Of a stretch of DNA of 7,037 nt, positions 5,495-7,037 are shown in pieces. The number at the start of each line of letters is the position of its first letter. The first letter of the stretch is position 1. The notes under the pieces are model-generated. The model was not told where the DNA came from. It did not search any database and saw only the letters and a list, made by a program, of their open reading frames with translations. Made by a program: the position numbers and the translations under genes. This stretch comes from an uncultured Candidatus Saccharibacteria bacterium. Its GTDB lineage: Bacteria; Patescibacteriota; Saccharimonadia; Saccharimonadales; Saccharimonadaceae. The stretch covers positions 1-7,037 of the forward strand of contig CALHIA010000055.1 in assembly GCA_938030585.1 (NCBI GenBank), in the 5' to 3' direction.

Positions 5495-5860
5495 TTAATT
5501 ATAGTCTGGAATGACGAAATTAACAAGACTTGTCAGGACACTCATCAGTAACCATGACCAGACTAGCTGAATACCGGAGATAGAAATATGTGGAACCAAG
5601 TGTACGACCAACCACAACATTGCAATGTTGAGCACTAGGTTAAAAATTCCCATGGTGAGTAAAATCAGAGGTAGTGCAAAAATAGTTAAAATTGGTTTCA
5701 CAATAGTCTGAACCACAGAAAGGACGAGGCCAGCGGTGACGAAGACCCCAAAAGTATCGACTTCCCGATCGACACGACCAAAAAGTTTGACACAAATCCA
5801 CATCAAGAACGAGGATACGATCCAGCGCAGGATGAAAAATTTAATTTGCTTTTTTATCAT
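5495..5860 (-). CDS. YvlD / phage holin 4 superfamily membrane protein
   Basis: A 121-residue protein with four hydrophobic segments, roughly at 9-27, 37-55, 57-85 and 96-116. It matches the PF04020 pattern: an N-terminal arginine near the first helix, V-V-Q-T-I-V-K-P-I-L-T-I-F-A-L-P-L-I-L-L-T-M-G in the middle (the conserved N/Q-x-x-V-K/R-P and LPLxxLTxG words), and a G-I-Q-L-x-W-S-W-L-L final helix. Members are often named phage holin but occur as ordinary chromosomal envelope proteins of unknown function, for example YvlD. No phage genes are nearby, so a lysis role is unlikely. The ATG is preceded by an extended -10 at exactly 6 nt and has no Shine-Dalgarno. It probably heads the cluster with secG and the peptide-binding protein. 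Confidence 0.78.
   Translation of the reverse strand: MIKKQIKFFILRWIVSSFLMWICVKLFGRVDREVDTFGVFVTAGLVLSVVQTIVKPILTIFALPLILLTMGIFNLVLNIAMLWLVVHLVPHISISGIQLVWSWLLMSVLTSLVNFVIPDYN
5498..5503 (-). promoter_or_regulatory. Possible internal -10 for secG, leaderless
   Basis: TATAAT (5503-5498, minus strand) forms the last two sense codons, Tyr and Asn, of the upstream gene. It ends 6 nt before the secG ATG, the same distance as at the two other ATG-proximal promoters of the window. It lacks the TG extension and a -35. A chance match within coding sequence is possible. Confidence 0.35.
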
Positions 5861-5866
5861 AAGCCT

Positions 5867-5875
5867 ATTGTAGCA
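5867..5875 (-). promoter_or_regulatory. Extended -10 promoter for the holin-like gene, leaderless
   Basis: On the minus strand TG-C-TACAAT (5875-5867) ends 6 nt before the ATG at 5860, in the 30-bp gap after the uvrC stop at 5891. The predicted transcript starts at the ATG. No -35 and no Shine-Dalgarno are visible. It would let the envelope cluster be expressed independently of uvrC. Confidence 0.6.
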
Positions 5876-5890
5876 CGATTTTATATGATT

Positions 5891-7036
5891 TTATTTAAAC
5901 ATGCGCTTATTGCGGAGCTGACGATGAAAAGTAATAGCAAAACGATGCGCCTCTTCATCGATCCGTGCGATAAGTTTGGCGAGATGCGATTCATTAGAAA
6001 ACATCTGACTAGAGAAGCTAATAATTTCCTGATTGACGTGCGGAATAATTAGATTAACATCAGCATTTCTAGTGTGGTCACCGGATTTATTACGTCCGAT
6101 CGCAGGAATTTTAGCCTCAATCAACAGGGGTAAAACTGCCCGAAGTTGCAAATCAGAGCCATCCAAGATAATCAAATCAGGATATTCCCATTCCTGATGT
6201 TTGAGACGACGTGTCACCACTTCGCGCATGCTGGCGGTGTCATCATTCTTGCTACTACGGATTTTAAATTTACGATAATCGGCACGACTAGCCACCCCAT
6301 TTTTGAAAACTACCATACTAGCCACGGTATCGGAACCTGAAATATGCGAAATGTCATAGCCCTCAATGCGACGTGGCACAGATTCAAGATTAAGGAGTTT
6401 TTGAAGCTGCAATAACGCCTGGTCAGAGGACAAATCAAGAAATTCCTTGTCGGAAAAAATAATTTTACGCTTCAAGCCTTTCAGGCCAAAATATTCATCG
6501 CGGAGTTTGGCCGCCATTTCGAACTCACCAAGCGAGGCGTGACGGTGCATGTCGCGCTCAATTTCTTTTAATAAATTATCTCGGTCGCCATTCAGATAGC
6601 GGATGAGGCGACGAAGCTCAGTTTTATAAGCTTTTTCGGTGGTTTTACCAATCTCAATACCTGGCGTGAGGCCGAGATCAGTATCGAGAGTTTTCTTACC
6701 ATTATAAGGTTTATCGTAGTAAGGGAAAATTTTACGAAGCACCCTTAGGGCCTTAATGATCGTAGTTTTGGCGTAGAAGGGACCGATATAGGTGGCCTTA
6801 TCGTCGAGGGGATTTCTCGTAATCGAAACATCCGGCACCGGCTGATCCATATTAATCCGGACGTAACTGACAGTTTTGTCATCGCGCAGTAAGATATTCC
6901 ACTTCGGCATATAGCGCTTAATCATTTCCGACTCAAGAAAAAGCGCATCCATCTCGGTATCAACGATCAGCCAATCCGTATCGTGAATTTCCGCCACTAA
7001 GGCTTCAGTTTTGGGATCTTTTTCGGTATTTTGGAA
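5891..7036 (-). CDS. uvrC: UvrC, excinuclease ABC subunit C (5' part outside the window, no HhH domain)
   Basis: An open frame enters at the right edge; 381 residues are visible, numbered here from the edge. UvrC makes both incisions beside a lesion in nucleotide excision repair, working with UvrB after UvrA loading. Residues 1-55 are the end of the GIY-YIG nuclease domain: D-P-K-T-E-A-L, then A-L-F-L-E-S-E-M-I-K with the metal-binding Glu35, and N-I-L-L-R-D-D-K. The UVR helix pair that binds UvrB follows (ERDMHRHASLGEFEMAAKLRDEY). The RNase H-like domain has GYDISHISGSDTVASMVVF (Asp228), LIILDG (Asp292) and DEEAHRFA (His364), the expected D-D-H triad. The chain stops 17 residues after that histidine (RNKRMFK), so the usual C-terminal helix-hairpin-helix pair is missing. 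The canonical DGGKGQL is DGSDLQL here. A GTG at 6997 is internal, not the true start. Confidence 0.92.
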   Translation of the reverse strand, partial: FQNTEKDPKTEALVAEIHDTDWLIVDTEMDALFLESEMIKRYMPKWNILLRDDKTVSYVRINMDQPVPDVSITRNPLDDKATYIGPFYAKTTIIKALRVLRKIFPYYDKPYNGKKTLDTDLGLTPGIEIGKTTEKAYKTELRRLIRYLNGDRDNLLKEIERDMHRHASLGEFEMAAKLRDEYFGLKGLKRKIIFSDKEFLDLSSDQALLQLQKLLNLESVPRRIEGYDISHISGSDTVASMVVFKNGVASRADYRKFKIRSSKNDDTASMREVVTRRLKHQEWEYPDLIILDGSDLQLRAVLPLLIEAKIPAIGRNKSGDHTRNADVNLIIPHVNQEIISFSSQMFSNESHLAKLIARIDEEAHRFAITFHRQLRNKRMFK

Positions 7037-7037
7037 A

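Noticed and set aside
5495..5860. Prophage or lysis cassette suggested by the holin-like protein
   Set aside because: No endolysin, capsid, integrase or other phage gene is near. The family is common in ordinary bacterial chromosomes and it sits with secG.
5846..6340. Plus-strand open frames opposite uvrC and the holin-like gene
   Set aside because: They are short antisense shadows of strongly conserved coding sequence, with no ribosome site and no recognisable motif.
6995..6997. GTG as the start of a 368-residue protein on the minus strand
   Set aside because: The frame stays open to the window edge and the 13 upstream codons (FQNTEKDPKTEAL) match UvrC, so this is an internal valine.
192..7036. 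Alternative genetic code with TGA as glycine (Gracilibacteria/Absconditabacteria type)
   Set aside because: No readable stop is TGA, but all genes are open and full length under the standard code, with glycine on GGN codons and no in-frame TGA. Eight stops are too few to infer recoding.
1..7037. CRISPR array, insertion sequence, toxin-antitoxin pair or multi-gene defence system
   Set aside because: No regularly spaced repeats, terminal inverted repeats, transposase motif or antitoxin-like partner was seen. The NYN and HNH genes stand alone, and the HNH protein has an export signal.

Overview
The window looks like chromosomal DNA of a small-genome bacterium, most likely of the Candidate Phyla Radiation and plausibly Saccharibacteria (TM7). 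This is an inference from gene content: a secreted DUF1524-type HNH nuclease, an N-terminally membrane-anchored peptide-binding protein beside secG, a UvrC without its C-terminal HhH domain, an orphan NYN nuclease, moderate GC and compact spacing. No marker gene here proves it. The standard code fits: Trp is TGG and no frame needs TGA recoding. The eight stop codons that can be read are TAA or TAG.

Layout. Bases 1 to about 98 hold a fragment that reads as the GGKGINVSRVL region of 1-phosphofructokinase (FruK). It loses homology abruptly, so it is a gene remnant or a chimeric contig end. The plus strand then carries a CBS-pair protein (192-1262, GTG start, strong Shine-Dalgarno, own promoter), a secreted four-cysteine HNH nuclease (1283-1981), a GNAT acetyltransferase (2016-2513) and an NYN-domain nuclease (2675-3184). 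The minus strand, reading from the right edge, carries the 3' part of uvrC (7036-5891), a four-helix YvlD/phage-holin-4 family membrane protein (5860-5495), secG (5491-5258), a membrane-anchored family 5 peptide-binding protein (5254-3491) and tRNA-Leu(GAG) (3429-3345) with its terminator. The two arms converge around 3190-3345.

In the convergent gap the minus strand has a very good sigma70-type promoter (TTGATT, 17 bp, then TGA-TATAAT). It reads into about 58 nt ending in a short stem and six T's: a candidate small RNA that matches no class I recognise, and the most interesting lead in the window.

Expression signals are notable. Apart from the CBS gene, the genes lack visible Shine-Dalgarno sequences. 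Three of them (NYN, the holin-like gene, secG) have a -10 hexamer exactly 6 nt before the ATG, which predicts leaderless mRNAs. The holin-like gene/secG and secG/peptide-binding protein junctions are both TAA-ATT-ATG, with 3 nt between stop and start and the frame retained.

Functionally, the minus arm combines nucleotide excision repair (UvrC) with envelope and secretion functions (a Sec channel subunit and an anchored peptide-binding receptor). The plus arm has a likely exported nuclease, which would suit a host-dependent organism that scavenges nucleotides. That last point is inference. I see no CRISPR array, insertion sequence, toxin-antitoxin pair or complete defence system.
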